A stretch of 64,000 bases of DNA, from positions 93,501-157,500 of the forward strand of contig CAWZYM010000313.1 in the NCBI GenBank assembly GCA_963966185.1, given 5' to 3'. Source of the stretch: Rhabditoides inermis (lineage: Eukaryota; Nematoda; Chromadorea; Rhabditida; Rhabditidae). The position numbers and the translations under genes were made by a program. Below the pieces are notes generated by a model, which did not search any database, was not told the origin of the DNA, and saw only the letters and a program-made list of their open reading frames with translations. The number at the start of each line of letters is the position of its first letter. The first letter of the stretch is position 1. Below, piece after piece: positions 1 to 10,700 of the stretch.

Positions 1-28
1 TAGTAGTCGATGAATCAACTATTCTCAC

Positions 29-750
29 TCAAAGTTGCGGCACATCATTTTCCACGAGAGATCCTTCATTTTTTCGCAGGTATAGAGACAAGCGAACAAC
101 CACATCTCAATGCAGTTCGAATGAGTCACACTAGCCAGTAGGAACCTGCAACACCCATTGACCTCTCGACCTGTCTCGAATCACTCACTTGGCACATCGC
201 TCCTTCAGTCTATCCAGCTGAAGATAAGCAGCTTCCGGGAGAAGGCGAGGGGCGATCGACTCTTCTGAAAAAGAACATCACAATGTACAAATCGCTATAA
301 ACTTGCCTATCTCCGCTTTGGAGGTGTACATGTATTCCAGAAGGATTTCCACAATATCAGTGTCCATGTCCTAAACATGATAATTATAACAATTCTCCTT
401 ATAATCATCGAAAACTGACCAGCTTGACCTGTCCAACAATGGCCTCTTTGAAATCCGAGTGGAAGACGCGCTTGAAATGCGGAGACGCCGCCGACAGAAC
501 ATTCATGTGAGCCATGAACTGAAACCATACCAGCGAACAACCATTCCAAAGCACAACCACTGTTCACACCCTCCCTCACCTCGTTTCCCTTGCCGATGTC
601 GTTGCCTCGGGAGATGATCTTCACATCACACATGTCACCCGCACTGAAATGAGTACATATATACGAATACACAACAACACATCACTCAACTCACCGTCGC
701 TGCTCATTGAGTTGGGCGTGGAAATCGAGGCAATACTCCGGATCATCCAT
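29..750 (-). CDS. BTB-BACK-Kelch gene, copy A (5' six exons, runs off window)
   Basis: Six exons on the minus strand: 750-695, 643-580, 518-420, 370-307, 264-189 and 145-29, continuing beyond the window edge. Lengths and phases equal those of intact copy B (56, 64, 99, 64, 76, 117 nt). It encodes the BTB/POZ domain (with FMAHMNVLSAASPHFKRVF) and the start of BACK. Such proteins usually act as substrate adaptors of Cullin-3 ubiquitin ligases; that role is family knowledge. The start is the ATG after a TTTCAG acceptor 12 nt upstream. The fourth intron begins GC instead of GT (306-305). No stop or frameshift is visible in this part, so it may be functional. Confidence 0.8.
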
Positions 751-751
751 T

Positions 752-935
752 GATCAACGGTGGCTGAAAGACGAATATCGTTGATCTAGCATGTTTCATG
801 TTTCAGACATATACTTCAAACGTGAGTTGAATAGAAAAAAATGATGGAGGAGAGCGATAAAGCATTAAGAAAGAGAATCGATCGATATGACGCGGCGGGA
901 GGAGCGAGAGAGAGGCGAGGGGCGGAGCATAATGG
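752..935 (-). promoter_or_regulatory. Conserved 5' flank of Kelch copy A with likely trans-splice acceptor
   Basis: The sequence upstream of copies A, B and C is alignable for roughly 180 bp, with a shared GC-rich block around CTCCGCCCCTCGCC, an ATCGATCGATTCT stretch and the acceptor CGTCTTTCAG just before the start codon. This is what an outron plus spliced-leader acceptor would look like. Promoter function is inferred from conservation only. Confidence 0.45.
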
Positions 936-1109
936 CGAACAGTGCACAGTTACAACGTACCATTTTTAAAAATATAAAAAAACCGTTACAATAATTAATG
1001 ACCTATAAGTATCACAATAGCCTTTTTTCTTCAATACAGAATCTTCGGAGTGACGTATCGGTAGGTGGCGGGATGGTGTGAGTCAAGTGTCAGTTACGTT
1101 TCTTCTTCT

Positions 1110-2000
1110 CTGCTCGGCCCACTACTAGGCGGCCTAGAATCGGTCCTATATAGGCGACTAGAATCATTGAACTAGGCACCTATACGAATAACCGTAGTGT
1201 ACTATGTAGGAGAGATTCTAGGCGACTATATAGGACGGAACTAGGCGACTATGTACAGTCCAGGGAATATTAAGTTCCGCCACCACTCCGCTCGGCCGTC
1301 GCGCATTTTAAAATTGCGCGCGCGCGAAAGTTCGAACGTGAATTTATTCGCGTGCTCTCGCACGTCTATCGATTTTACCGCCTCGCACTCTGCGCTCTCT
1401 GCTCTTTCTGATGGCGGCTGACTGATTTGCTCACCCACTGTAGGTAGGAGAAATTTTTTTTTCTTTCAATTTTCAAAACGGTTTTAAAATTACTTATTTT
1501 TGTTCTAAAATAAGAATACAATTGTACAAAAGTATTATTATTAGCAGTACAGCAGCTTGGCAACGACAAGATTTGAACTTACGATCTACCTTTTATTACA
1601 TGTTTACTACTCTGCACTCTTACCACTGCGCTCTCCGGGCACCACGGTTTTCTCTTTTGAGAACATCTGGTTTTCTCTCTCTTTTGAGAACACAATCCCG
1701 CAGCAAGAAAAATACGTTTAGCACTTTCATGACTCAGTTTTTTTTATCAAGAACATGCGTGAATACTCAAAAACTAAAGCGCATCAGCAAGCGCACTCCT
1801 TTGATGACATTTATATTGATTTGATAAAGATAATACAAATAGGTTTTCTTAGTCGACTATCTAGTCAACTATGTAGGCGAAACAAGCAGCTCTCCTATAT
1901 AGTCGGCTAGCTAGTCGCCTAGTTTCCGAAACCCAATCTAGTTTCCTACTAGGACGGGAGTCAGATTCTAGTTCCCTAGTAGGACGGTCCAGGCTAGTGT
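1110..2000. repeat. Possible composite inverted-repeat element built of TAGGCGACTA motifs
   Basis: Blocks at 1115-1260 and 1850-1990 repeat variants of AACTAGGCGACTA, CTATATAGG and CTAGGACGG, with copies in both orientations, so the two blocks partly match as inverted repeats. The interior (1261-1850) has no recognisable gene. Boundaries are not clear. Confidence 0.3.
1560..1645 (-). repeat. tRNA-like sequence (degenerate, SINE-head type)
   Basis: The minus strand has an A-box-like GAGCGCAGTGGTAAGAGTG followed by a B-box-like GTTCAAATC with about tRNA spacing. I cannot pair the acceptor or anticodon stems well, so this is a tRNA-derived relic rather than a working tRNA. Confidence 0.35.
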
Positions 2001-2004
2001 CTCC

Positions 2005-2007
<3 letters not shown>

Positions 2008-2053
<46 letters not shown>
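2008..2053. repeat. (CT)n microsatellite
   Basis: About 46 bp of uninterrupted CT dinucleotides, directly before the phosphatase relic. Confidence 0.95.
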
Positions 2054-2083
2054 ATGTTCATTGCGTACAAAAGCTGAACTGAC

Positions 2084-2893
2084 ATGTTCATTCCGACTTT
2101 ATACTATATGTTTCATGAGACTAGTCTTTGCCGAAAAATCATCGAAGAAACATCATCAAGCAAAATCTCAATGACGAAAATATATGGTGTTGAAGAATCG
2201 AAAGAAACCGGATTGAATTCGACCATGGTTGATTTGGGCTGGCCGGGAGAAAACAACTACTTCAATGGAAACTGGGTGATTTTAATGGGACACGCACACA
2301 AGTGGGTTTTCACTCGGAGTTTTGGAAGGACGGTGATGTTCAGATACATTTTGGCTGCTGCTCCGACCACTGACAATGCAGTTGACTTCTGGCATGTGGT
2401 CTTCCGATACAACTGCAAGGCAATTGTTATGCTATGTGACTTTGTTGAAAAGGAAGGAGAAAGGACAGGCGGTGGAAAAATGTTTCGAATACTGGAACGA
2501 ACAGACACCTAAAGTGTTTGAAAACCAGTTTGCAAAGTATACGGTATGTCTGACGTGATTGGTTTTATATACCTCATAACACTTCAGGTCAAATACAAGT
2601 CGATGAGAAAGACAGCTGTCAAAAACTTGAAACATCTGGTTTTCACTGTGTCCAAGATTGTAACGGGAAACATAATGATTATAAGAACTTGTTTTAGTAG
2701 TTACGTAAAGAAAGACGTAGAACTGCTACAGTACACCGGCTGGCAAGACTGCCTCGCTCCTGAAAACCCGGAAGAGATGGCCCAGGTTATGAAGATGCTA
2801 TACGAGAAGGTTGGAAACACGGACGAGCCAGTGGTCGTCCACTGCGCCGACGGACTCGGAACGAGCGCCGCTTTCGTCGGTAACTGCAGATAG
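2084..2893 (+). pseudogene. Protein tyrosine phosphatase-like relic
   Basis: Two exons can be followed, about 2084-2543 and 2589-2890, separated by a 45-bp GT-AG intron. They carry PTP landmarks in order: an ENNYFNGNWV block, YILAAAPTTDNAVDFWHVVF, AIVMLCDFVE, then KCFEYWNEQ, LLQYTGWQD and the P-loop VVHCADGLGTSAAFVG. A frameshift near 2450-2475 separates the CDFVE block from the EYW block. The P-loop reads HCADGLGT, so the catalytic arginine of HCx5R is replaced by threonine. The domain ends abruptly after the P-loop. It would be catalytically dead even if expressed; most likely a truncated pseudogene. Confidence 0.65.
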
Positions 2894-2914
2894 GATTAAG
2901 TGATGTTCCATATC

Positions 2915-2955
2915 GAGAGAGGCGAGGGGCGGAGCATTACGGCAAGGGGTGCACA
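2915..2955 (-). repeat. Orphan fragment of the Kelch-family 5' flank
   Basis: The minus strand matches the block upstream of Kelch copies A-C (GTGCAC, then TAATGCTCCGCCCCTCGCCT), but no Kelch exon follows. It is probably left from a deleted or partially duplicated family member. Confidence 0.5.
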
Positions 2956-3224
2956 GTTTCAATATACATGTAATATTAGAGTGAAGACATTACATGTATC
3001 TCGGAACGACATAATGTGAGCGAAATGCAAACAACAGAAAACAAAATAGTTGAGCAATATGGTGGGATAGTAGATATAAGTCGGTATTTGTGATTTTCGA
3101 GAGTATCGCTACAGTGCTACTTTCAACCATATCCGGGACCTTTCATCGCCCTCTTCATCATTGTAGCAGAATTTAAAGAAAACCTAACAAACGATGTGAT
3201 CGGCAAAATTCGGATAGGGAATTT

Positions 3225-3655
3225 GGGTTCAATTAATCAATCAAATCAATCAATCATTTATCCAGAATCACTATATCCTGACTATACATCAAGTGCATAC
3301 GGCACACCACGAGGGCTAAGCGCTGGGAGAACACAGTTTAGCAACGGGGATGGTAGGGTCGATGGTCGAAAGTCGATATTATATTAGATCGATATTCAGT
3401 CGATATTATATTAGATCGATTATCATTCGATGTCCTTTCCATAATCCATTAGAATTAGATACCATTATAGACGATAGTGGGGCTCCGGGCGTTTCTTTCT
3501 TTCCATTATAATCCACAATAGTAACTCCGCGGGCTAAGAAGACAGCGTTCTCATGAGCTATTCCCCGCCTTGCTCAAGGGTACTGGGGGAAGATCATTTC
3601 GATCCGACCGCGCGATGCGAGAGAGGAAGAAATAATAATAATAATAATTGATTGA
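3225..3655 (+). repeat. Dispersed non-coding repeat, copy 1 (~430 bp)
   Basis: It shares an ordered set of blocks with 9712-10127: TTTATCC(A/G)GAATC, GGGCTAA, GGGAGAACACAGTT-like, TTTCCATA..CCATTAGA, TACCATT, GGCTCCGG-like and a final GATCCGACCGC before an AAGAA(T)-rich tail. No coding potential. Probably a short non-autonomous transposon of unknown class. Confidence 0.5.
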
Positions 3656-4795
3656 TTTGATTGATTGAATTTGGGTTGTCAAAATAATATCGGGCCAAGA
3701 AATTCTTTATCAAATCTGCAAATATTGCGATGACAGAAATCGAGGAACTTCATTGGCATGGTTTCGGCAAATTTAGCGAGGGCAGAATTCGCTGAACTAA
3801 GCGATAGTCAAGTTCGCTGAACAGTGACGGATCAAATTCGCTCTCACGAAAGTTAACCGTGTTCCCTCGATCACGAAGCGTGAATGTTACCAATACAACA
3901 TTGCAGCTCGTTCGCAGAGAGTCTAAAACGTTGTGAAACATGCGCCATCATGATTTTGTAAACGTAGTATGCAAACGACTGTTGATGGCATATAAAAACC
4001 TTTACTGGTCGTGCAGCTCAAGAAAAATCAGGAGACAAGACAAGGAAGTAACTACTATCAACACTATCAACACGTACATAGTACATTGAACACAATGCGA
4101 TTGACATAGTATATTTATTTATCCGTTTATTTATCCGTTTATTTATCCGAACAAAGTATTATTCCCTGATCTCCAGGTTGGAGTCGTGTTTGTTCTCGTA
4201 AATGAAACCTTCTTCTGAAATTGTATAAACGTGGAAAACTTGTTTGTATTTTTACTATTTTTTCTGCGCAAACAGAACTTCAAAACTCGTCTTCATTGAA
4301 GAGAACGAAAGCGACCCCAACCTGAAGATCAGGGAAAATACATTGTCCGGTAACTTTTGGTAACTTTTGTAACTTTTGAAAATGATTTTTTTGAATTCGC
4401 GGCCACCGTGAAAAGCGCGGTAAGCCTGCCACAATTTTCGACCAAGCTCCGCCCACTAATTTGATTGCCAACAAATTAGCTGTAATTTTGTAAATAAAGC
4501 CGCGTTGTTGATTATGATGTCATGTGTTTATGTAAACAATACAATACTACTTCAGTGATGCTCCAATTTCCGCTCAACATCGATGGGTTCTGTAATTTCC
4601 AGTTAAAATGAGAATTTTCTACTTCTTTTTGGCGGGATCCGCTTCTTTGTTCGTCCAAATTTTGATGTTCGCGTTATTAGTGTGCCTGTTCTGTATCTGT
4701 TTGTTCATGTTCAACATTTGACTACCTATGATATCCTATATGTATATCAATGATCACTGATAGTACCCTATTATCTTGTATGATGTGCAGGAGGA
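3656..4795. other. Intergenic, no gene seen
   Basis: Apart from a TTATCCGT-type short tandem near 4115-4150, I see no coding, RNA or repeat signal. The segment leads into the first exon of the Bicaudal-C homologue; a TGATGTGCAG acceptor lies a few bases upstream of its ATG (4790), so an upstream non-coding exon or trans-splicing is possible. Confidence 0.4.
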
Positions 4796-7700
4796 ATGGG
4801 CGAGAGCGGCGGCAGCGGCGCGGCAGTGCCGTGTGCGGCAGCGGCGACTCGCGAGTCGCGGAGTGCCGCCTCTACACTGGCAGCCACCTCGCGCCACAAC
4901 ATACAGCCGACCCAGACACACCAGCCTGCCAGCCACCACCAGCCGGCCCCATCATCACACATGCACCAGTCGCACCACCATCAACATCCTCCTCCTCCCC
5001 ACCATCATGAGCGACAGGTTGGTGATTGTTCGGTGAGCATCTGCTGACCGTTCTTCAGCCGCACCACACGCACTACGCCATCCACCAGCCCAAGGAGAAC
5101 CCGAAGCGGTTGGCTATCATGCAGCGCATCGCGCCCTACATGTTCCACAATGTGCGTTTTATCAATTATTGATTGATTTTAGCTGCAGCGGCTTATTGAT
5201 TGATTTGTAAATTGCAGCACCGGTTGACGCTGGAGGGCATGTACGCGTTTATCGAGCAGTTCGAGCAGTCGCACTCTCCGCACGCCTTTTTCCACGACGG
5301 ACAGCAGTCGTCCAAGGTGGGCTATTATTGATTGAATTTGTAAAATATAATGCACAAATAGGAAATTTCTGCATATTTTTTTGCAGATGCAAGAGGAGAT
5401 GCAGCGGCGAGTTCGGCTGCTGTACGACCAGAAAAGGACGTCGCAGATCCTGACACACCGGGAAAGGGCCAGCCCGCCCGGATCCGACCCCAACACACTC
5501 GGCATGGTGAGTGTCGGCGTTCAATGTGCAATTATTGATCCGGTAATACTTATACATTATGGCATACTATTGTGCCATAAGTACGTGTGCAAACTTAAAT
5601 ATTCGCTGAAACTTGTTTGTAGTAACTTGCATCAAGTTGTTGTTTCCATGTTTGGTAGTCTCAACAACCTTCTCCTGTTGCAGTTGCCGATGTCGCGGGA
5701 GTCGGTGACCCTGGTGCTGGAGCTTCCGCGCTCGCTCCACCCCGACATGCTGCTGGTGAGCGTGCGATGGGGGCACAGCCTTGTCTCTTGTTACACCTTT
5801 TTTGTTTAGCCGGTTGAATGCGGGGTGCTCCTAGTCGAGAACAAGATGGGGTTCATGTTCATGGCACCGTCATGTTTCTTCAGTTTAGTGTACCAACTTG
5901 ACATGTCATAATACTTGTGCAATATTGTCACCAGTACTACACGCACAAGTCACTAGTTACTACTACGTTTCACCCAGTTTTTGCATTGCCTCAATGTTAT
6001 GTTGATTAATGTATTGTCTTCTCCCACTCCGTTTTCGATACTTCATATATTTGGTATCAAACACTACTTTGGTACTTGTAAGCTTGTAAAACTATGTTTC
6101 TCGTGACGATATAGTTTCTGATTGTTGTATCCTAATCGAAGCCTTGTTCGAACGAAACTGAATTAAGATCATCATTCACAACGTGATATTTTTTTATATC
6201 TGAAGGGCTAACATCACCATGCTATGTGGTGATTGATTGTCTGATTTTGAGGACGTGCGCGACGGTGAGTCGGTGGCTGTGATGGCTCAGGAGACGGGCA
6301 CCCTCATACAGTTCCCCGACAGGGCACAGCACACCCACGAACAGCTACACACCCACAATCAGGTGCGTACGAGTATGAACTGGTTTTAGTGTTTATTTGT
6401 GAGATATGGTATGTTTCAGATCACGATCACGGGCTCGTTGTGCGCGGTGGAGCGTGTGCGGCAGCGGATACGGGTCGGTGTGCCGCTGTCACATCACTTT
6501 CATGTGTGTTTTGTGTTGTGACCTCCTCTGCCGTTTCAGCTGTTCACGCCGGTGGCGATTCTGTTTCCGGTGGTGGACACGAAGCCCGACCTGCCGCTCT
6601 CCAAACTCGCCGCCTTCATAAAGACCAGCATCGAGGTGAGTTGTTTACTTGTTTGTTGTTGTTGTTGTTGTGGTTTACCCACCATCTTTGCAGGACAAGA
6701 CGCTGGACTTCCCGCGCCTTGACATTGAGGTGCTGCCGCCCAGCTACAGTATGATAATCAAGGTGAGTGTTTCTACATTCGTGCATTGCGCGTTTGCTGC
6801 CTTGTAATGTTGATAGTGAAGCGTGATCGTTATGGTTTTTGGTATGGCTTTTCGTCGACATTGTTGCTTTCCAAGTTCCAGTACCCCACTGATCTTTATC
6901 ATGAGCGAAATATGTGAGCGAAATTTTTTCTTCTTTTTTCGAGTTCTAACGTGTTTTTTTCAAGGTGTACATTGAAATTTGGTCTGCGCACTACTCATAG
7001 TATTGTGAATGTGGAGATTTTTCTGCGTAATAATCTATAATTATATGTCATACAAATCATACTATTCGTCTTGCAGGCTCCGGTGATCCGCGTGACTGGC
7101 CGGGAGTATGACGAGGAGGCGATGATCGCGTGCTGCGAGCAGCTCAAGTGAGTGGGGGAAGGAAAGGGGGGAGGAAAGGATTGGAAATTGTGTAGGTTCC
7201 ATTTTTATTTGATGAAGGCATGGAGGCTATTAGATTTGTTTTCCGGTTCTTCTGATTTTATTATATATAATGAAGTTTACTTTTTGCGAAAATACCTTAG
7301 TAGTAGGAACAAAAGATAAGAGTAGCTGACATATTTTTCCTGATGTTCCCGCGTCGTATTAGAGGATAGGTGAAACGTATCGTTGGACGCTGAAGTTGAA
7401 ATGTTGTAGTTGGCTATTTCCTCTATCCTCTAATTAGTTTCCGAATGCATTTACTGTGATGAAGCATTGATGAAACATGTCTTTTGCAGGGAGTTGTTGT
7501 TCGACTCGGACGTGCGGGAGAGTGTGCAGTTCAGCAGCCATCTGGAGATCCCCCTCAGCCAGCGACAGTTCGTCGTCGGTCAGCCGGAGGGGGCACTCAT
7601 GGTGAGGAGGGGGGGGGGGGGGGTTGACAGAACCGGACAGTGACAGTTGTCCGGTCGCGGTCAGTTGAGATCATATTTGGTTATAACGGTGCGTGTCCAG

Positions 7701-10700
7701 ATATATAAAGAGAACTTTCGTGGTGAGATGGGCTGGAGAGGAGAGTAAAGAGTAAAGAACGTTTTGTTTTTGTGTAGGGTAATCGAAAACGAATGCGAAT
7801 GCTTTGCAAATTGATCATGTGGTCATTATTTCAGTTTTTTTTATGAATCTACGTTCCTCCAGATGTGTTCTATTTATTGTTTAATATTTCTTCGAATTAT
7901 AATTGTTGTCGACGTGAAACTTAGAGATTGTAGGATTTTTTGTTCTTAAAGTCCGACTAAACACAGATTCATGAGCTCTATTGCGAACCGATCTTGCATT
8001 CACTCTCGCTGTCTACACTCTGACCCATACCAAACGATCGATATTGCGTTTGTCGAGCGAGTCTTTTTCACTCAAAGAACGAAACCAACAAAAACAAAAC
8101 AATTCAACACAAACATGACAATTGAAATGTTTATCGTAAGAAGAATGACAACATCATGTAATTAAATGTTTTACCAGAACAATATTACGGGGAGTTTTTT
8201 GTGTTGGCGAAGCTTTCTGGGTGGATCGGGAACAGGTACGGGCACTTCCAGCCTCAGGCGTGGCACAGCTGCCACTCCGGGAGCAGCTCCGAGAAGCTGA
8301 AAACGTATGTACTGCATAAAAAGAGCAGTTAGGAAACAAGCTATCATACCTGGGCAAGCGGCAACTACGACAACAGAACATCAGTATCGTACCTTCTCAC
8401 GCTTGACGCTGCTCCTGGGGCGCGACGAGGACGAACTCGCAGTCGATGCCCTGCACCCACGGGGTGGATTGCGCGGAAACGCTGGCAATAGAGAGCCCGC
8501 CGAATTTCGCGTCGCGCCGCGCCGGGTTATGATCTGCAAGCCCACAGTGGCGGCGGCGAGATGAAAGGAAACCGCTTCGCACAGGGGTCGCGGAGCGTTT
8601 CGATTTGAGCCGCGCGCCGCTGCCTTCGAATCCACCCCGTGGCACCAGGCACGGCGCTTATCTAAATCACAAAACGGAGGTTGTGCAATATGTATAACAA
8701 CATGTATCCAGCCATACAAAAACATAACAAACGAAGTATATCATGTTAAAAACAAAACTCACGTTGCTCTTCATGCGGAGGACGAGTTGGCCGAACCGCT
8801 CGGCTCGGTCTGCCGGCCGACGCTGCCCCGCGCACCTTCCGTGTGCTTCATTGACGCCGGCGAGTCACAACTGCAATTCATTTTGATTACATATACCAGT
8901 AAATATGCAGTACGTCATAAATAAAGCACATTGTCAAAATACAACAACGCTGGTGTTTCAACAACATCAGCTCATAGAAGATAATTCAACGCTTACGTAC
9001 CTGTTCACAATGTGACAATGATTCTTGATGACGAATAGGTAAAGTTTGTCCATGTGAAGCTCCTGGAAAAAAACACATTAAAACAAATAATGTATTCAAA
9101 AAGAACGATAGCGTAATAAACAAGAAAAAAACACAATTTCGTCGCGGCTTCATCGTTGCGCACCGATGAACTTAGGGCAAAACGACGTTTATTCGATAGC
9201 ATGATCATGACAAACAACACAAATATTATACATCATAAATAAACACAACAAAATACAACAAAATAAGGGAAAACGAACGAACATTTGATTTGACAGCGGA
9301 ACAGCTGATAGCGATACGCAGCGTGAGGTCAGACTGTCAGAGTATAGTCTCCTGGCACTGTGCCATAGTCTCCTGGACCTGTGCCAAGCGACTTTGAAGC
9401 CCTGAGGGCGTTTGAGTGAATTTTTTTCAAAGTAAAATTTGTGTACCGTTAAACTTATCGTGAATTTATTTATCTATCTATTAGGCAAAACTATGATTTT
9501 TCCGTAAATCTCTGTTTACACGTACTTTAAAAAACTTCTGGAACTGAAATTCAGATTATAAACTATTGAGTGATGTTGATGAATCTCCAATTTGGTTCTA
9601 TTGAATGTTGGTGGTAGATGTAAAGCGTAAAGCGTGTATTTCTCTAGTCGATGACTCGAAATCTTTTGTCGCTGACGCTGACTTGAATTCTCTAGTCGAT
9701 GGTCAAGTCAAGTCAAGTCAAGTGTTTATCCGGAATCGTTATAGCTGAATATGACAATCACAATCACAATGATAGGATAGGAAGCATACAGTGGGCCAAG
9801 ATCTTATGGGCTAACGCCGGGGAAAGACAGTTGGGCAGACAAGGTTAGTGGCGGAAGACGATTCTTGATCGATAATTCTCCTATACTTGATCGATATTCT
9901 TTCCATAGACCATTAGAGTACCATTGTTGATGTGACAGCGCCGGAGACTCCTTTGCTTTGCACATAGTATCTCCTCACGCCTGAACTACTTCCACATAAG
10001 CTACTTCCCGCCGGCTCAATGGATGTCTTGGGAAGGATTCTTGTCGATGCGCCCGATCATCCGGCAGCGGCGGGGCAAAATGAAGATCCGACCGCACGCC
10101 GCGGGGAAAAGAAGAAGAATAAGAAGAATAGTCGATGGTCGATGAGTTGAAGCGTCCAGTGCTCTCGTGTGTCTATGCCTCATGCCTCTCGTCTCGTGTT
10201 GCAGGTGTTGATCTCTTCGTTCTCGAATGCCACCCTGCACTTCCCCCGCCACGACGAGCAGTCTCACAACGCCATCCTCTTCGCCACCGGACAGCCGCGG
10301 GAGGTACTCACCGCCAGAAGCATGATACAGGTAGGGGGAGGGGGGAGGGGTTGCACACTTGATATTATATTAATTTTGGAAGCTTGTGTTATGCGATTGT
10401 GGTGAAACATGTACGTTGTGTTTGCATGCATGTTGTCGCGTGTTCAGAACCTGCTGCCGGTGCAGTTGTGCATCAACGTGAACAACTCGGACCTCGTCTC
10501 GCCCCTCAGTGAGTGGATGTGTGGATGCAGTGACAAGTGGAACAGTGATTGTGTCGCTTGCGCCTCTATTAGATGTGTGATTGATTGAACACCTATACTC
10601 CGGTTCTACCTCAATGTTGCTATTGAATTATATATTTGGTGGTTAATTTTTGATTAATTGTTCAGTGTTACATTTCTCAGTAACTGACTTGTGAGCTTGA

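Noticed and set aside
4750..5047. Alternative frames over the first bcc-1 exon
   Set aside because: Only the frame from 4796 joins in phase to exon 2 and the KH region.
8163..9062. Nuclear-receptor ligand-binding domain (ERFGQLVLRMK resembles helix 10)
   Set aside because: That phrase lies in a different frame from the spliceable exon upstream, and no other receptor motif or zinc finger is present.
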